A DNA stretch of 41,864 nt. It comes from Bacteroidales bacterium. GTDB taxonomy: Bacteria > Bacteroidota > Bacteroidia > Bacteroidales > P3. The translations under genes and the position numbers were made by a program. The stretch spans positions 1-41,864 of the forward strand of contig JAEEIS010000113.1 of the NCBI GenBank assembly GCA_016281475.1. Direction: 5' to 3'. Below the pieces are notes generated by a model, which was not told where the DNA came from, ran no database searches, and saw only the letters and a program-made list of their open reading frames with translations. This document shows positions 31,300-40,414 of the stretch, piece after piece; position 1 is the first letter of the stretch; the number at the start of each line of letters is the position of its first letter.

Positions 31300-32343
31300 A
31301 TGGAAGAAAAGAATAATAAAACACGTGTCAGAGTCGCCATATCGCAAGGCGACATCAACGGTGTTAGCTACGAGGTTATCCTCAAGACATTTAGTGACAG
31401 CCGAATGTTTGACTTCTGCACGCCAGTATTGTATGGTTCCACAAAGGTGGCATCATACCATAAGAAACTGCTTGCCCTGCATCAGGACATCGCCTTCAAC
31501 GGCATACATGATGCCAAGGAGGCTGTCGACCGCAAGTTTAATGTGGTCAATCTCACGACGGAGGAGATAAAGATTGATGTGGGCAAGCTGACGGAAGTGG
31601 CAGGAGCTCAGTCGCGCATTTCGCTCAACCGGGCCTGCGAGGATTTGAAAAACGGTCTTGTCGACGTGTTGGTCACCGCCCCCATCAGCAAGAAGAATAT
31701 CCAGTCGGCCGACTTCGACTTTCCGGGTCATACGGAGTATCTGTCGCATCAGTTTGGCTGCAGCAGCCTGATGATGATGGTGTGCGACCGTATACGTATA
31801 GGCATCGTCACCAACCATTTGGCACTAAAGGATGTGCCTGATGCATTGACCCACAACCTGCTTTACGACAAGCTGATGCTGATGAACGAGTCGCTGAAGC
31901 GCGATTTCGGCGTGCCTATGCCCAAGATTGCTGTGCTGGCCTTGGACCCCCATGCTGGCGACAACGGAGTGATTGGCGATTTCGACATGAAGATTATCAA
32001 GCCCGTCATTGAGGAGGTGCAGAAGAAGAATGTGCTGGCCTACGGTCCGTATCCTTCCGACGGCTTCTTCGGCAGCAACGAGTTCAACAAGTTCGACGGT
32101 GTGCTGGCCCTATATCACGACCAAGGCCTCATCCCGTTCAAGCTGATGTCGTTCACCGAAGGTGTCAACTTCACAGCCGGCCTGCCATACGTGCGCACGT
32201 CTCCTGCCCACGGTACAGCGTTTGATATTGCCGGTAAGGACAAGGCTAGCGAGCAATCGTTCCGCAGTGCCGTATATCTGGCTTGCAATATCCTCCGCAA
32301 TCGGAAGGAGTACGACGAACTTACTGCCGACCCCCTGCCTTAA
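31300..32343 (+). CDS. pdxA: 4-hydroxythreonine-4-phosphate dehydrogenase
   Basis: A 347-residue enzyme of the DXP-dependent vitamin B6 (pyridoxal phosphate) pathway that oxidises 4-phosphohydroxy-L-threonine. Diagnostic segments: ISQGDINGVSYEVI at the start, PISKKNIQSADFDFPGHTEYL (substrate and metal His), ALDPHAGDNGVIG (metal His) and YHDQGLIPFKLMSF (metal His), then SPAHGTAFDIAGKDKAS. Length is a little above that of the Escherichia coli enzyme (329). It precedes polA by 13 bases and may be co-transcribed with it. Its product would supply PLP for enzymes such as the aldolase in this window. Confidence 0.95.
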   Translation: MEEKNNKTRVRVAISQGDINGVSYEVILKTFSDSRMFDFCTPVLYGSTKVASYHKKLLALHQDIAFNGIHDAKEAVDRKFNVVNLTTEEIKIDVGKLTEVAGAQSRISLNRACEDLKNGLVDVLVTAPISKKNIQSADFDFPGHTEYLSHQFGCSSLMMMVCDRIRIGIVTNHLALKDVPDALTHNLLYDKLMLMNESLKRDFGVPMPKIAVLALDPHAGDNGVIGDFDMKIIKPVIEEVQKKNVLAYGPYPSDGFFGSNEFNKFDGVLALYHDQGLIPFKLMSFTEGVNFTAGLPYVRTSPAHGTAFDIAGKDKASEQSFRSAVYLACNILRNRKEYDELTADPLP

Positions 32344-32356
32344 AACCTAGTACGAA

Positions 32357-35023
32357 ATGAGCACACTCGTCAAACCATCCAAACTGGTGCTGTTCGACGG
32401 CATGGCCATGACCTATAGGGCCTACTATGCCCTCAGCGGCACCAGTCGCACCAATTCGAAGGGAATGAACACAGGTGCGGTGCTAGGGTTTACCATGACC
32501 CTATACGACCTCATCAAGAAGTTGCGTCCCACCCATATGGCCGTTGCCTTCGATTTGCAGAAACCCACTTTTCGCCATGAGATGTACACCGAATACAAGG
32601 CCAATCGCGAAGCCATGCCCGAGGCCATACAGGTGGGACTGCCGTATATACGCAAAATCATTGCTGCCTTCAACATCCCCATCCTCACATGTGAGGGCTA
32701 TGAGGCCGACGATGTCATTGGCACTGCATCGCATTGGGCAGACCAACAGGGTTTTGACGAGGTGCTGATGGTGACACCCGACAAGGATTTCGGACAACTT
32801 GTCACCAGCCATGTGCATATCTACCGGTTTGGCCGCATGGGCAAACCTGACCAGATTATGGGTGTCGACGAGGTGAAGGATAAATTTGGTGTCTGTCGCT
32901 GCGAGCAGGTGAAGGACTTGCTTGGGCTATGGGGCGACGCTTCCGACAACATCCCCGGCATCCCTGGGGTGGGGGAGAAGACCGCCAAGAAACTGATTGA
33001 CCAGTTTGGCAGTATTGAGGAAATGGTCGCACATGCCGACGAGATTAAGAACGAAAAGATTAAACGGCTGGTGCAGCAGTATGGCGAGCAGGCTCTCTTC
33101 AGCAAGCAGTTGGCAACCATCGTGCTCGATGCGCCTGTCGAACTCAGCGAGGAGGCTCTTCGTGTGAAAAAGCCCGACTATGCCACGTTGCAGGCCCTCT
33201 TTGCCGAATTGGAGTTCCGCAATCTTGCCAAGCGTATTTTCACCGACCTCTCTGTTTCCGACCCCTCCGAGGCACAACGCTTCGCGGCCGCCAACCCTGC
33301 CACATCCAAGCCTGCTGCCAAATCGTCGCAACCCACGGTGGTCCAGCCCTCATTGTTTGATTCGCCCACCGAAGACAGCAAGCCTACCCTCGAAATCAGT
33401 CAGATGGGCGATTTCCCCGAGAAGGGCGATGTGGCGATTATTGTTTCGGGTGCTACCATCGTGCTGGCATTCAGTGCAGACGAGGTGTATTCCTCGTTGG
33501 TTGGCGACATCAATGTGTCCAAGTTGCGTACGCTCCTTCAGCAGCCCGACACACTCAAGCTCTGCTACGACCTCAAGTCTATCAAATACATCCTGCGCGA
33601 ATTGGACATTCAGCTCTCGGGCGACATCTTCGATGTGCAGCTGGCACATTATCTCATTGATGCCGAAGCCCGTCATGCTTTGGAGAATATAGCCCTTGGC
33701 ACCCTCGGCACCGAGCCTTCCACCCCGCAGGAGTCTGCCGCCCTGCTGTGGCAGCTCTATCCCCTGTTGGCAGCACAGCTGGCCGATGCCAATCTGAACC
33801 GTCTGTATGCCGAGGTCGAACTTCCTTTGGTCGACGTGCTTATCAGCATGGAGGAGGAGGGGGTGCGCATCGATGTCGATGCGCTCCGCGACTACTCCAG
33901 CCATCTTTCTGCCGAGCGCGACCAATTGGAGCAGTCCATCTACTCGCTGGCTGGCACTACGTTTAACATCTCGTCGACTAAGCAGTTGGGTGAGGTTCTT
34001 TACGAGCGGCTCAAGGTAACTGACAAGCCGCCACGCACTGCCACCAAACAGTATTCCACCGCCGAGGATGTGCTCGTCAAGCTCAAGGACAAGCACCCTA
34101 TCATTGAGCAGATTCTCGAATATCGCTCTCTTACCAAGCTCATCGGCACCTACCTCGACAGCTTCCCCAAGCTTATCAACCCCACCACTCATCGTCTCCA
34201 CACCGTCTACAACCAGACAGTTACAGCCACTGGCCGTCTTTCCAGTAGCAATCCCAACCTGCAGAATATCCCCATTCGCACCGAGCGTGGGCGCGAGATA
34301 CGTCGCGCTTTCGTGGCTCGTGACGACAATTACATACTCCTCGCTGCCGACTATTCGCAAATAGAGCTCCGCATCATCGCCTCCCTTGCCAACGACCGCC
34401 ACATGATTGACGCTTTCGCCAACCACTACGACATCCATGCCGCCACTGCCGCAAAAATCTACGGCATCCCTATGGACGAGGTGTCGAAAGACCTCCGTCG
34501 CAACGCCAAGTCGGTGAATTTCGGCATCATCTATGGCATTAGTGCCTTCGGACTCAGCGAGCAGCTGGGCATTCCGCGCAAGGAGGCCTCTGCCCTCATA
34601 GATGAATACTTTACCCAGTACCCAGACATCAAGCACTATATCGACACCAACATCGCCTTTGCCCGCGAGCACGGCTACGCCCAGACTCTCCTGGGTCGCC
34701 GTCGCTACCTTGCCGACATCAACTCTCGCAATGCCTCTGCCCGCAACTTTGCTGAGCGCAACGCTGTCAATATGCCCATCCAAGGCACATCGGCCGATAT
34801 GATTAAAATTGCTATGATTCGCATCTATCAGGAGTTCCAACGCCTGGGTCTGAAGTCGAAGATGATACTCCAGGTCCACGACGAATTGGTCTTCGACTGC
34901 TACAAACCCGAGGAACAGCAGGTGCGTGCCATTGTCGAGGATGCCATGCTCAATGCCCTTCCGCTCTCCATACCCATCGAGGTAGGAATCGATGTCGGCC
35001 CCGACTGGCTCTCCGCCCACTAA
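32357..35023 (+). CDS. polA: DNA polymerase I with degenerate 3'-5' exonuclease domain
   Basis: An 888-residue family A polymerase for Okazaki-fragment processing and repair. The 5' nuclease domain (1-about 300) is complete: DGMAMTYRAYYAL, GYEADDVIG, VTPDKDFGQLV and GDASDNIPGIPGVGEKTAKKL. Residues about 345-500 match the proofreading domain in position, but the exo I DxE motif is replaced (GDVAIIVSGATIVLAFS) and the late exo motif is not evident. Polymerase motif A ADYSQIELR (about 663-671), motif B RRNAKSVNFGIIYG (about 714-727) and motif C VHDELVF (about 840-846) are intact. It is shorter than E. coli PolI (928). A loss of proofreading is inferred. Confidence 0.95.
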   Translation: MSTLVKPSKLVLFDGMAMTYRAYYALSGTSRTNSKGMNTGAVLGFTMTLYDLIKKLRPTHMAVAFDLQKPTFRHEMYTEYKANREAMPEAIQVGLPYIRKIIAAFNIPILTCEGYEADDVIGTASHWADQQGFDEVLMVTPDKDFGQLVTSHVHIYRFGRMGKPDQIMGVDEVKDKFGVCRCEQVKDLLGLWGDASDNIPGIPGVGEKTAKKLIDQFGSIEEMVAHADEIKNEKIKRLVQQYGEQALFSKQLATIVLDAPVELSEEALRVKKPDYATLQALFAELEFRNLAKRIFTDLSVSDPSEAQRFAAANPATSKPAAKSSQPTVVQPSLFDSPTEDSKPTLEISQMGDFPEKGDVAIIVSGATIVLAFSADEVYSSLVGDINVSKLRTLLQQPDTLKLCYDLKSIKYILRELDIQLSGDIFDVQLAHYLIDAEARHALENIALGTLGTEPSTPQESAALLWQLYPLLAAQLADANLNRLYAEVELPLVDVLISMEEEGVRIDVDALRDYSSHLSAERDQLEQSIYSLAGTTFNISSTKQLGEVLYERLKVTDKPPRTATKQYSTAEDVLVKLKDKHPIIEQILEYRSLTKLIGTYLDSFPKLINPTTHRLHTVYNQTVTATGRLSSSNPNLQNIPIRTERGREIRRAFVARDDNYILLAADYSQIELRIIASLANDRHMIDAFANHYDIHAATAAKIYGIPMDEVSKDLRRNAKSVNFGIIYGISAFGLSEQLGIPRKEASALIDEYFTQYPDIKHYIDTNIAFAREHGYAQTLLGRRRYLADINSRNASARNFAERNAVNMPIQGTSADMIKIAMIRIYQEFQRLGLKSKMILQVHDELVFDCYKPEEQQVRAIVEDAMLNALPLSIPIEVGIDVGPDWLSAH

Positions 35024-35060
35024 CAACAAGTAACAAATAGAAACAAAAAACATTAATAAA

Positions 35061-35834
35061 ATGAAAAAGCTAATATCCCTATTTCTCTTTGCGGCGATGG
35101 TTTCCGCGACACTATTTGCACAGACCGACACCAAACCCGACTTCTCGTCGGTATGTTCTTCTGGCCAAGTAATTTATTACAAAGTGGTCGACTACGGCGA
35201 GGTGAACGTGTGGTACAACAGCGACTACCCCGAGGTGCTGGGTGGTTTCGTCGTCATTCCCCGTTCCGTGCGTCACGACGGACAGAACTATGTCGTCACC
35301 GGTATTGCCGACGAGGCCTTTGCCAACTGCATCCGCATCCAAGGCATGGAGTTGCCCACCACTATGTTTTTCATTGGTGAGCGTGCCTTCTATCGTTGCA
35401 CCGACCTCCGTTTCATCTTTATGCCCAAGACACTCACCTATATTGGTGCCAGTGCTTTCGAAGGTTGCACCGCCCTGCTCGACGTGGTCATGCCTAACTC
35501 TGTCACTGAGATGGGTGCCTACGCCTTCAAGGACTGCTCCAATGTGCGCCATTTTGTCATCTCCCATGGCTTGGAGGAAATACCCGAAGGGGCATTCCTC
35601 AACTGCAGTTCTGTCACCGACTACCTCATTCCGGCTTCTATCACCACCCTCGGCTGCCACGCCTTCGATGGTTATGACAAGCTGAAGAGCGTCACCTTCT
35701 TTGGCCCCGTGCCGCCCACACCCGACTGCGAGCCCGCCTTTGGTCGCGAAATCCCCATCACCGTCATGGGCAAGCACTTCGCCGCCTATAAGGCTTCCTA
35801 CATCTGGGGGCAGTACACCATCCAGGCGATGTAA
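35061..35834 (+). CDS. Secreted BspA-like leucine-rich-repeat protein
   Basis: A 257-residue protein with a signal peptide (MKKLISLFLFAAMVSATLFA). About five copies of the BspA-type leucine-rich repeat (LRR_5) run from residue 75 to 215, with the pattern IGERAFYRCTDLRFIFMPKT and IGASAFEGCTALLDVVMPNS, about 23 residues each. The C-terminal 40 residues are the usual ending with AYKASYIWGQYTIQAM. BspA-like proteins bind host or bacterial surface proteins in several Bacteroidetes and protists. No C-terminal sorting domain is visible, so it may be periplasmic or released. It is followed after 13 bases by another secreted protein gene. Confidence 0.87.
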   Translation: MKKLISLFLFAAMVSATLFAQTDTKPDFSSVCSSGQVIYYKVVDYGEVNVWYNSDYPEVLGGFVVIPRSVRHDGQNYVVTGIADEAFANCIRIQGMELPTTMFFIGERAFYRCTDLRFIFMPKTLTYIGASAFEGCTALLDVVMPNSVTEMGAYAFKDCSNVRHFVISHGLEEIPEGAFLNCSSVTDYLIPASITTLGCHAFDGYDKLKSVTFFGPVPPTPDCEPAFGREIPITVMGKHFAAYKASYIWGQYTIQAM

Positions 35835-35847
35835 AATTCTTTTTAAT

Positions 35848-36621
35848 ATGAAAGAAACGAGACTTCTCGTACAAATTGCTTTGCTACTATCATTTGTTGT
35901 TGTGGGTTGTGGGAAAGACCCACAAGGACATAACAGCAACGACAACGAGGAAGAAAGTAGCATCGGCATCGGTCTTTTCTCAGTCAGTGATACCAGCCAA
36001 GTGACATTTGCACCAGGCAACCTTGCTGAAGGTGGACGCAGTTTCGTTGACAATCAGTATCAATTAGGAGGATATTTTGGTTGGGGCTCTGGCAACCATC
36101 CTAGTGACACGTCTACAGACTATCGCGACTATCTCGAATTCCACGATTGGGGCGACTACATAGAAGGAGGTTGGCGTACGCTGACTTATGACGAGTGGCA
36201 CTATATTATTTTTGAGAGGGAAGCTTCACGCGAGAAAGTAGCTGCAGGCTGTGTCATAAGCATGAAGGATACCATGACCGGCTTGATTCTTTTGCCCGAC
36301 AACTGGAACCAGCCCGACGGGTGCCAATTCTGGCCAGGTATGTACGGGTATGAACGTAACCAGTATTCTCTGGAGCAGTGGCAGCAAATGGAAAAGGCAG
36401 GTGCTGTCTTTTTACGTGCTGGAGGCTATCGTTGGGGGAGCACTGTATACTATATAGACAGATGGGAGTTGACTCACGGCAACTATTGGCTCTCTACCCA
36501 ATACGATGAGGATGACGCACACTACATCTATTTCATTGCCAACCTCGACAACGTATTGCCTACGCCTATTACCAATCTTGCCGCAGGTATGCAGGTGCGT
36601 CTAGTTCGGAATGTAAATTAA
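35848..36621 (+). CDS. Lipoprotein of Bacteroidales FSVS-domain type
   Basis: The ATG at 35848 gives 257 residues with a lipoprotein signal (MKETRLLVQIALLLSFVVVG, Cys21). An open frame upstream to 35701 overlaps the preceding gene and is discarded. The body begins GLFSVSDTSQVTFAPGNL and continues with QYQLGGYFGWGSGNHP, WRTLTYDEWHYIIFER, GLILLPDNW, AGAVFLRAGGYRWG and YWLSTQYDEDDAHYIYF. This order is the pattern of a large, uncharacterised group of Bacteroidales surface proteins that recall C-type-lectin-like or formylglycine-enzyme folds. Its function is unknown. It forms a pair with the leucine-rich-repeat gene and ends at a perfect 15-bp hairpin. Confidence 0.72.
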   Translation: MKETRLLVQIALLLSFVVVGCGKDPQGHNSNDNEEESSIGIGLFSVSDTSQVTFAPGNLAEGGRSFVDNQYQLGGYFGWGSGNHPSDTSTDYRDYLEFHDWGDYIEGGWRTLTYDEWHYIIFEREASREKVAAGCVISMKDTMTGLILLPDNWNQPDGCQFWPGMYGYERNQYSLEQWQQMEKAGAVFLRAGGYRWGSTVYYIDRWELTHGNYWLSTQYDEDDAHYIYFIANLDNVLPTPITNLAAGMQVRLVRNVN

Positions 36622-36700
36622 GGGACAAAGGAATATTATAGTCTTTCTTCTGTCCTTTATACAACTTGTTGGTTCAGTTCATAATACCATTTAATAAATG

Positions 36701-36733
36701 ATTTCGCAAAATGCGTAACGCATTTTGCGAAAT
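36701..36733. terminator. Perfect 15-bp hairpin between convergent genes
   Basis: ATTTCGCAAAATGCG (36701-36715), a 3-base loop, and its exact complement (36719-36733). It serves the plus-strand lipoprotein gene and probably hutH from the other side. The flanks are AT-rich, not a clean T-run. Confidence 0.75.
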
Positions 36734-36734
36734 A

Positions 36735-36766
36735 AAATAGGAGGCACTCACTATGGTGGTGCCTCC
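36735..36766 (-). terminator. Terminator after hutH
   Basis: On the minus strand GGAGGCAC/GTGCCTCC arms (36740-36747 and 36759-36766) with an 11-base loop are followed by TATTTTATTT. It lies 36 bases past the hutH stop. Confidence 0.75.
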
Positions 36767-36802
36767 CGCAATATGAAAAAAATAGAAAGGGGGGTCAGAT
36801 TA

Positions 36803-38302
36803 CTAGTCAAGCTTCATCTCCTGCAGGAAACGGACGCTTGCATGAATGTGTTTGTACATGATTTGGTCAATGTCGACAAAGTTCACGCACTTGCGATAGT
36901 CCTCAACCAACTTCTCGATGAAAAGGCTGCTCTTCAGGCCTTCCTGATGGCGGAAGTCGAGGGCCTGGGCTGCGTCGAACAGCTCGATAGCCATCACACG
37001 CTCCGTGTTCTCAGCCACGCGGTAGCACTTCGTGGCGGCGTTGGCACCCATGCTCACCAGGTCCTCCTGGTTCTGGCTGCTGGGGATGCTGTCCACGCTG
37101 CTGGGCGTGCACAGCTGCTTGCTCTGGCTCACGATTGAGGCCGCGGCATACTGCGGAATCATAAAGCCACTGTTCAGGCCGGGCTTGGCAACGAGGAAGC
37201 TGGGCAGTCCGCGTTTGGCATCGATAAGCTGGTAGGTGCGGCGCTCACTGATGCTGCCGAGTTCGGACAGGGCAATGGCCAGGAAGTCCAACACCATGGC
37301 CATCGGCTCGCCGTGGAAGTGGCCGCCACTGATAATCATGTCCTCGTCGGGCAGGACGATGGGATTGTCGGTAGTGGAGTTGATTTCGGTCTCAACCACC
37401 GATGCGACATAGGCGATGGTGTCCTTGGCGGCACCGTGCACCTGCGGAGCGCAGCGGAAGCTGTAGGGGTCCTGCACATGCTCCTTGTGGCGGCAGATAA
37501 TCTCGCTCCCTTCGGTGAAACGGCGCACGTTGGCGGCAGTCTCCAATTGACCCTTGTGCGGGCGCACCATGTGCAGGCTCTCGTAGAAAGGCTCGATGCG
37601 TCCATCGAAAGCGTCGAGGCTCAACGACAGTAGCATGTCGGCCTGCAGGCTGAGACGCTGTGCTTTCAGGATGCACCACACGGCGTAGCTGCTCATAAAC
37701 TGAGTGCCGTTCAACAGGGCCAGGCCCTCCTTGCTCTGCAACTCGATGGGCTGCCAGCCCTTCTCGGCATACACTTCCTTCACATCGCAGCGACGGCCCT
37801 TGTAGTACACGTCGCCCATGCCCAGGATGGCAGGCAGCATCAGGTTGGCCAACGGGCAGAGGTCGCCGCTGGCACCGAGACTGCCCTGCTGGTACACTAC
37901 CGGCAGCACATCCTCGTTGTAGCAGTCCACCAACCGTTGCACCGTCTGCAGCTGTGCTCCGCTGTAGCCGAAGCAGAAGTTTTGCGCCTTCAGCAGCAAC
38001 ATCAGTTTCACCACCTCTTGTGGCACCTCGTCGCCCACGCCGCAGGCGTGGCTCATCACCAGGTTCTTCTGCAGTTGGCTCAGCTGCTCTTTGCTGATGG
38101 ATATGTTGCACAGCGAGCCGAATCCGGTGGTCACACCGTAGATGGGCACCTTCTGGGTCTCCATCTTGCGGTTGATATAGTCGCGGCACTTCTGGATGCG
38201 TGCTTTGGCCTCGTCGCTCAGGGCGAGGGTCATTTTGTTGTCGATGATTTCCTTTACGCGGGCTATCGTAAGCCGCTCGTCGGGGTTGATATAGTGTATC
38301 AT
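36803..38302 (-). CDS. hutH: Histidine ammonia-lyase (or related MIO lyase)
   Basis: A 499-residue enzyme of the aromatic amino acid ammonia-lyase family that deaminates histidine to urocanate. The self-forming MIO cofactor comes from Ala144-Ser145-Gly146 in GSLGASGDLCPLANL. Other blocks: YGVTTGFGSL, NGTQFMSSYAVW, QDPYSFRCAPQVHGA and TDNPIV. These fit HutH; phenylalanine or tyrosine lyases have similar motifs, so substrate is probable, not proven. The other hut genes are not adjacent, so histidine breakdown is not encoded as an operon here. It starts at ATG 38302, with a spacer of GC-rich filler before it, and ends at a strong terminator. Confidence 0.9.
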   Translation of the reverse strand: MIHYINPDERLTIARVKEIIDNKMTLALSDEAKARIQKCRDYINRKMETQKVPIYGVTTGFGSLCNISISKEQLSQLQKNLVMSHACGVGDEVPQEVVKLMLLLKAQNFCFGYSGAQLQTVQRLVDCYNEDVLPVVYQQGSLGASGDLCPLANLMLPAILGMGDVYYKGRRCDVKEVYAEKGWQPIELQSKEGLALLNGTQFMSSYAVWCILKAQRLSLQADMLLSLSLDAFDGRIEPFYESLHMVRPHKGQLETAANVRRFTEGSEIICRHKEHVQDPYSFRCAPQVHGAAKDTIAYVASVVETEINSTTDNPIVLPDEDMIISGGHFHGEPMAMVLDFLAIALSELGSISERRTYQLIDAKRGLPSFLVAKPGLNSGFMIPQYAAASIVSQSKQLCTPSSVDSIPSSQNQEDLVSMGANAATKCYRVAENTERVMAIELFDAAQALDFRHQEGLKSSLFIEKLVEDYRKCVNFVDIDQIMYKHIHASVRFLQEMKLD

Positions 38303-38424
38303 AAGGTTTAATTGTTTTGTATGGGGGTTGAATGTTGGGCCTTACTCGGTTGCGACAGCTGTCCCCTCTTTAACGGGATGCCACGCAAGTGGCGGGGAAT
38401 GTGGTTCAACCTTCAATTTCCAAC

Positions 38425-39249
38425 TTATTTCTCAATCTGTGCATGGGCTTTCTTGGCGATGTCGTCGTCGACAAGTATGCGGCCGCAGTGCTCGCAGACG
38501 ATCACCTTCTTGTGCATCTTGATTTCGCTCTGACGCTGCGGGGGAATCTTGCTGAAGCAGCCGCCACACGCATCGCGGTCGATGGTCACCACGGCAAGGC
38601 CGTTGCGGGCCTGCTGGCGGATGCGCTTGTAGCCGGTCAGGTAGCGCTCGTCGATATACTGCTCCATCTCCTTCGACTTCTCCAGCAGGCGCACCTCGTC
38701 CTTCTTGGTCTCCTCGATGATACCGTCGAGCTCGTCCTTCTTTGACTTGAGCTCGTCCTGATGGTCGCGAATGAGACGCTCGGCAGCCTCGATGTGCTGC
38801 TTCAGTTCGGCTATCTTCTTGTTGGCATCGCTGTTGCGGCGGTCGCAGAGCTGTATCTCGAGTTGCTGAAACTCTATCTCCTTGTTGATGGCCTCAAATT
38901 CGCGGCTGTTGCGCACATTGCCCTGCTGCTTCTCATACTTCTTAATCATGGCTTTGTGGTTCTCCACCTCCTCGTTGCGCTTGCTGATGTTGGCGTTTTG
39001 CTCGGCAATGCAACCCTTGAAGTTGTCGATGCGGGTCTGCAGGCCGGCAATCTCGTCTTCGAGGTCCTGGATGGCTTGCGGCAGTTCGCCACGAATGATT
39101 TGGATTTTGTCGATTTCCGAATCGACAAGCTGTAGGGTGTAGAGGGCCACGAGGCGGCGCTCGATGGCGACATCAACGTCTAACACGGGGTGGGCGGTCT
39201 CCACTACAGACTGCTCTTCGATTTCGGGGGTAGTGACTTTCTTCGGCAT
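38425..39249 (-). CDS. Coiled-coil protein with C4 zinc ribbon (CT398-like)
   Basis: A 274-residue soluble protein. Residues about 45-200 form a long, Glu/Lys-rich coiled coil (for example EIAGLQTRIDNFKGCIAEQN). The C-terminal zinc ribbon has Cys228-x2-Cys231 and Cys252-x2-Cys255 (CGGCFSKIPP, then CEHCGRIL). This is the zf-RING_7 or C4-type group found beside Nif3-like genes in many Bacteroidetes, and similar to Chlamydia CT398, which has been linked to sigma-54 and secretion proteins. Here it follows the Nif3-like gene by 42 bases, reflecting the usual pair. Function is otherwise unknown. Confidence 0.87.
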   Translation of the reverse strand: MPKKVTTPEIEEQSVVETAHPVLDVDVAIERRLVALYTLQLVDSEIDKIQIIRGELPQAIQDLEDEIAGLQTRIDNFKGCIAEQNANISKRNEEVENHKAMIKKYEKQQGNVRNSREFEAINKEIEFQQLEIQLCDRRNSDANKKIAELKQHIEAAERLIRDHQDELKSKKDELDGIIEETKKDEVRLLEKSKEMEQYIDERYLTGYKRIRQQARNGLAVVTIDRDACGGCFSKIPPQRQSEIKMHKKVIVCEHCGRILVDDDIAKKAHAQIEK

Positions 39250-39291
39250 ATCAATAAATGGTGTATCTTAATTTATATTTTTGTTTGTCAG

Positions 39292-40080
39292 TTAGATATA
39301 GTTTACGAAGCTCTTTCCTCGCTCGCTGATAAAACATGCAAAATTACTAAATTTTTTTGATATAATAGAATAAATTAATTCTTTGCTGAACTGTTCGCTC
39401 TCGAAATGCCCGATGTCGGCCAGCGTGATGCGCCCGTCGGCATGCTGGAAATCGTGGTACTTCATGTCGCCCGTCAGGTATACGTCGGCGTGCTGGCGTA
39501 CGGCATCGTCGATAAGAAAACTGCCCGCGCCCCCACAGATGGCCACACGGCTGACCGACGGACTGACAATATGGCTTGTGCGCAGCAGTGGCAGGCCCAG
39601 GCACACCTTCACCTGCTCCAGAAAGGCCCCCGTGGGCATCGGGTAGGGGAGGGAGCCCACCATGCCTGCGCCCACCTCGGGCGACGGCTGACCTTCCATC
39701 TGTCGCAATATCTGACAATCTGTCAGCCCCAGCACCTGTGCCAAAATGCCATTCACTCCGTTTTTCAGGTTGTCGAGATTGGTGTGTGCGGCATACACTG
39801 CTATGCCGTTTTGTATCAGTTTGATGATGTGTCGTCCCGTGGCATCGGCAGGGGTGATGCGTTTCACGCCGCCGAATATCATCGGGTGGTGCGTGACAAT
39901 CAGGTTCGCGCCCCGTTCGATGGCTTCGTCGATTACTTCGTCGGTCACGTCCAGTGCCACCATCGCCCCGCGGCACTCCGCCTCGGGGTCGCCCAAGAGG
40001 AACCCAGCGTTGTCGTATTTCTCCTGATACTCAGGATGTAGTTCGGCATCCAGATACTCAATGATAGTCGCTATGGTCAT
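39292..40080 (-). CDS. Nif3-like dinuclear metal-binding protein
   Basis: A 262-residue protein of the Nif3/YbgI (DUF34) family, toroidal hexamers with a two-metal centre. Metal ligands are visible in LIVTHHPMIFGG (His), VYAAHTNLDN (His, Asp) and LADIGHFESEQFSKEL (His, Glu). Many Bacteroidales members are about 365 residues because a PII-like domain is inserted; this one is of the short YbgI type (E. coli 247). The role is not settled; GTP cyclohydrolase-like and metal-chaperone activities have been proposed. It is co-transcribed with the zinc-ribbon gene behind it. Start is ATG 40080 with the N-terminus MTIATIIEYLDAELHPEYQE. Confidence 0.93.
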   Translation of the reverse strand: MTIATIIEYLDAELHPEYQEKYDNAGFLLGDPEAECRGAMVALDVTDEVIDEAIERGANLIVTHHPMIFGGVKRITPADATGRHIIKLIQNGIAVYAAHTNLDNLKNGVNGILAQVLGLTDCQILRQMEGQPSPEVGAGMVGSLPYPMPTGAFLEQVKVCLGLPLLRTSHIVSPSVSRVAICGGAGSFLIDDAVRQHADVYLTGDMKYHDFQHADGRITLADIGHFESEQFSKELIYSIISKKFSNFACFISERGKSFVNYI

Positions 40081-40362
40081 GTGCTTGTATTATTTTTCGT
40101 TTGTGTCCCAATAACGAGTGTCCTCCCTTTTTATTGTGCCATGCCCGCCCTATTTTTATGCGCCATTCTCCCACCCCTGCCATTTTTTCCTCTTTTGCCC
40201 CTCCTTCCCCCCGCCTGACTCCCGACTTCGTCCGATGTATCAAGGATTCATCATCTGTCCTTTTTCGCTATATGAGCGAAGAAGTGTTGCTTTTGAGTTT
40301 TTAAGCCTTGGTTTTTAGGAGGATGCCAGAGGGGGTGGTTGGCGAGTTCCGTTGTGTGGCAC

Positions 40363-40375
40363 TGACATTTTGTCA
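40363..40375. promoter_or_regulatory. Palindrome TGACA-TTT-TGTCA upstream of groES
   Basis: A perfect inverted repeat with a 3-base centre, about 36 bases ahead of the sigma-54-like box. A second, TGCCA-TT-TGGCA, lies at 40392-40403 and overlaps that box. These could be activator or repressor sites for heat-shock control; the regulator is unknown. Confidence 0.5.
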
Positions 40376-40398
40376 TTAGCATGACGCGATATGCCATT

Positions 40399-40414
40399 TG
40401 GCACACAATGTGCT
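40399..40414 (+). promoter_or_regulatory. Sigma-54-like promoter of groES
   Basis: TGGCAC-ACAAT-GTGCT: a -24 TGGCAC followed, at the exact 12-base GG-to-GC spacing, by GTGCT, one base off the TTGCW -12 consensus. A start near 40425 would give a leader of about 38 bases to the groES ATG. Sequence match only. Confidence 0.5.

Noticed and set aside
33350..35134. A 594-residue minus-strand frame
   Set aside because: Antisense to polA; no recognisable domain.
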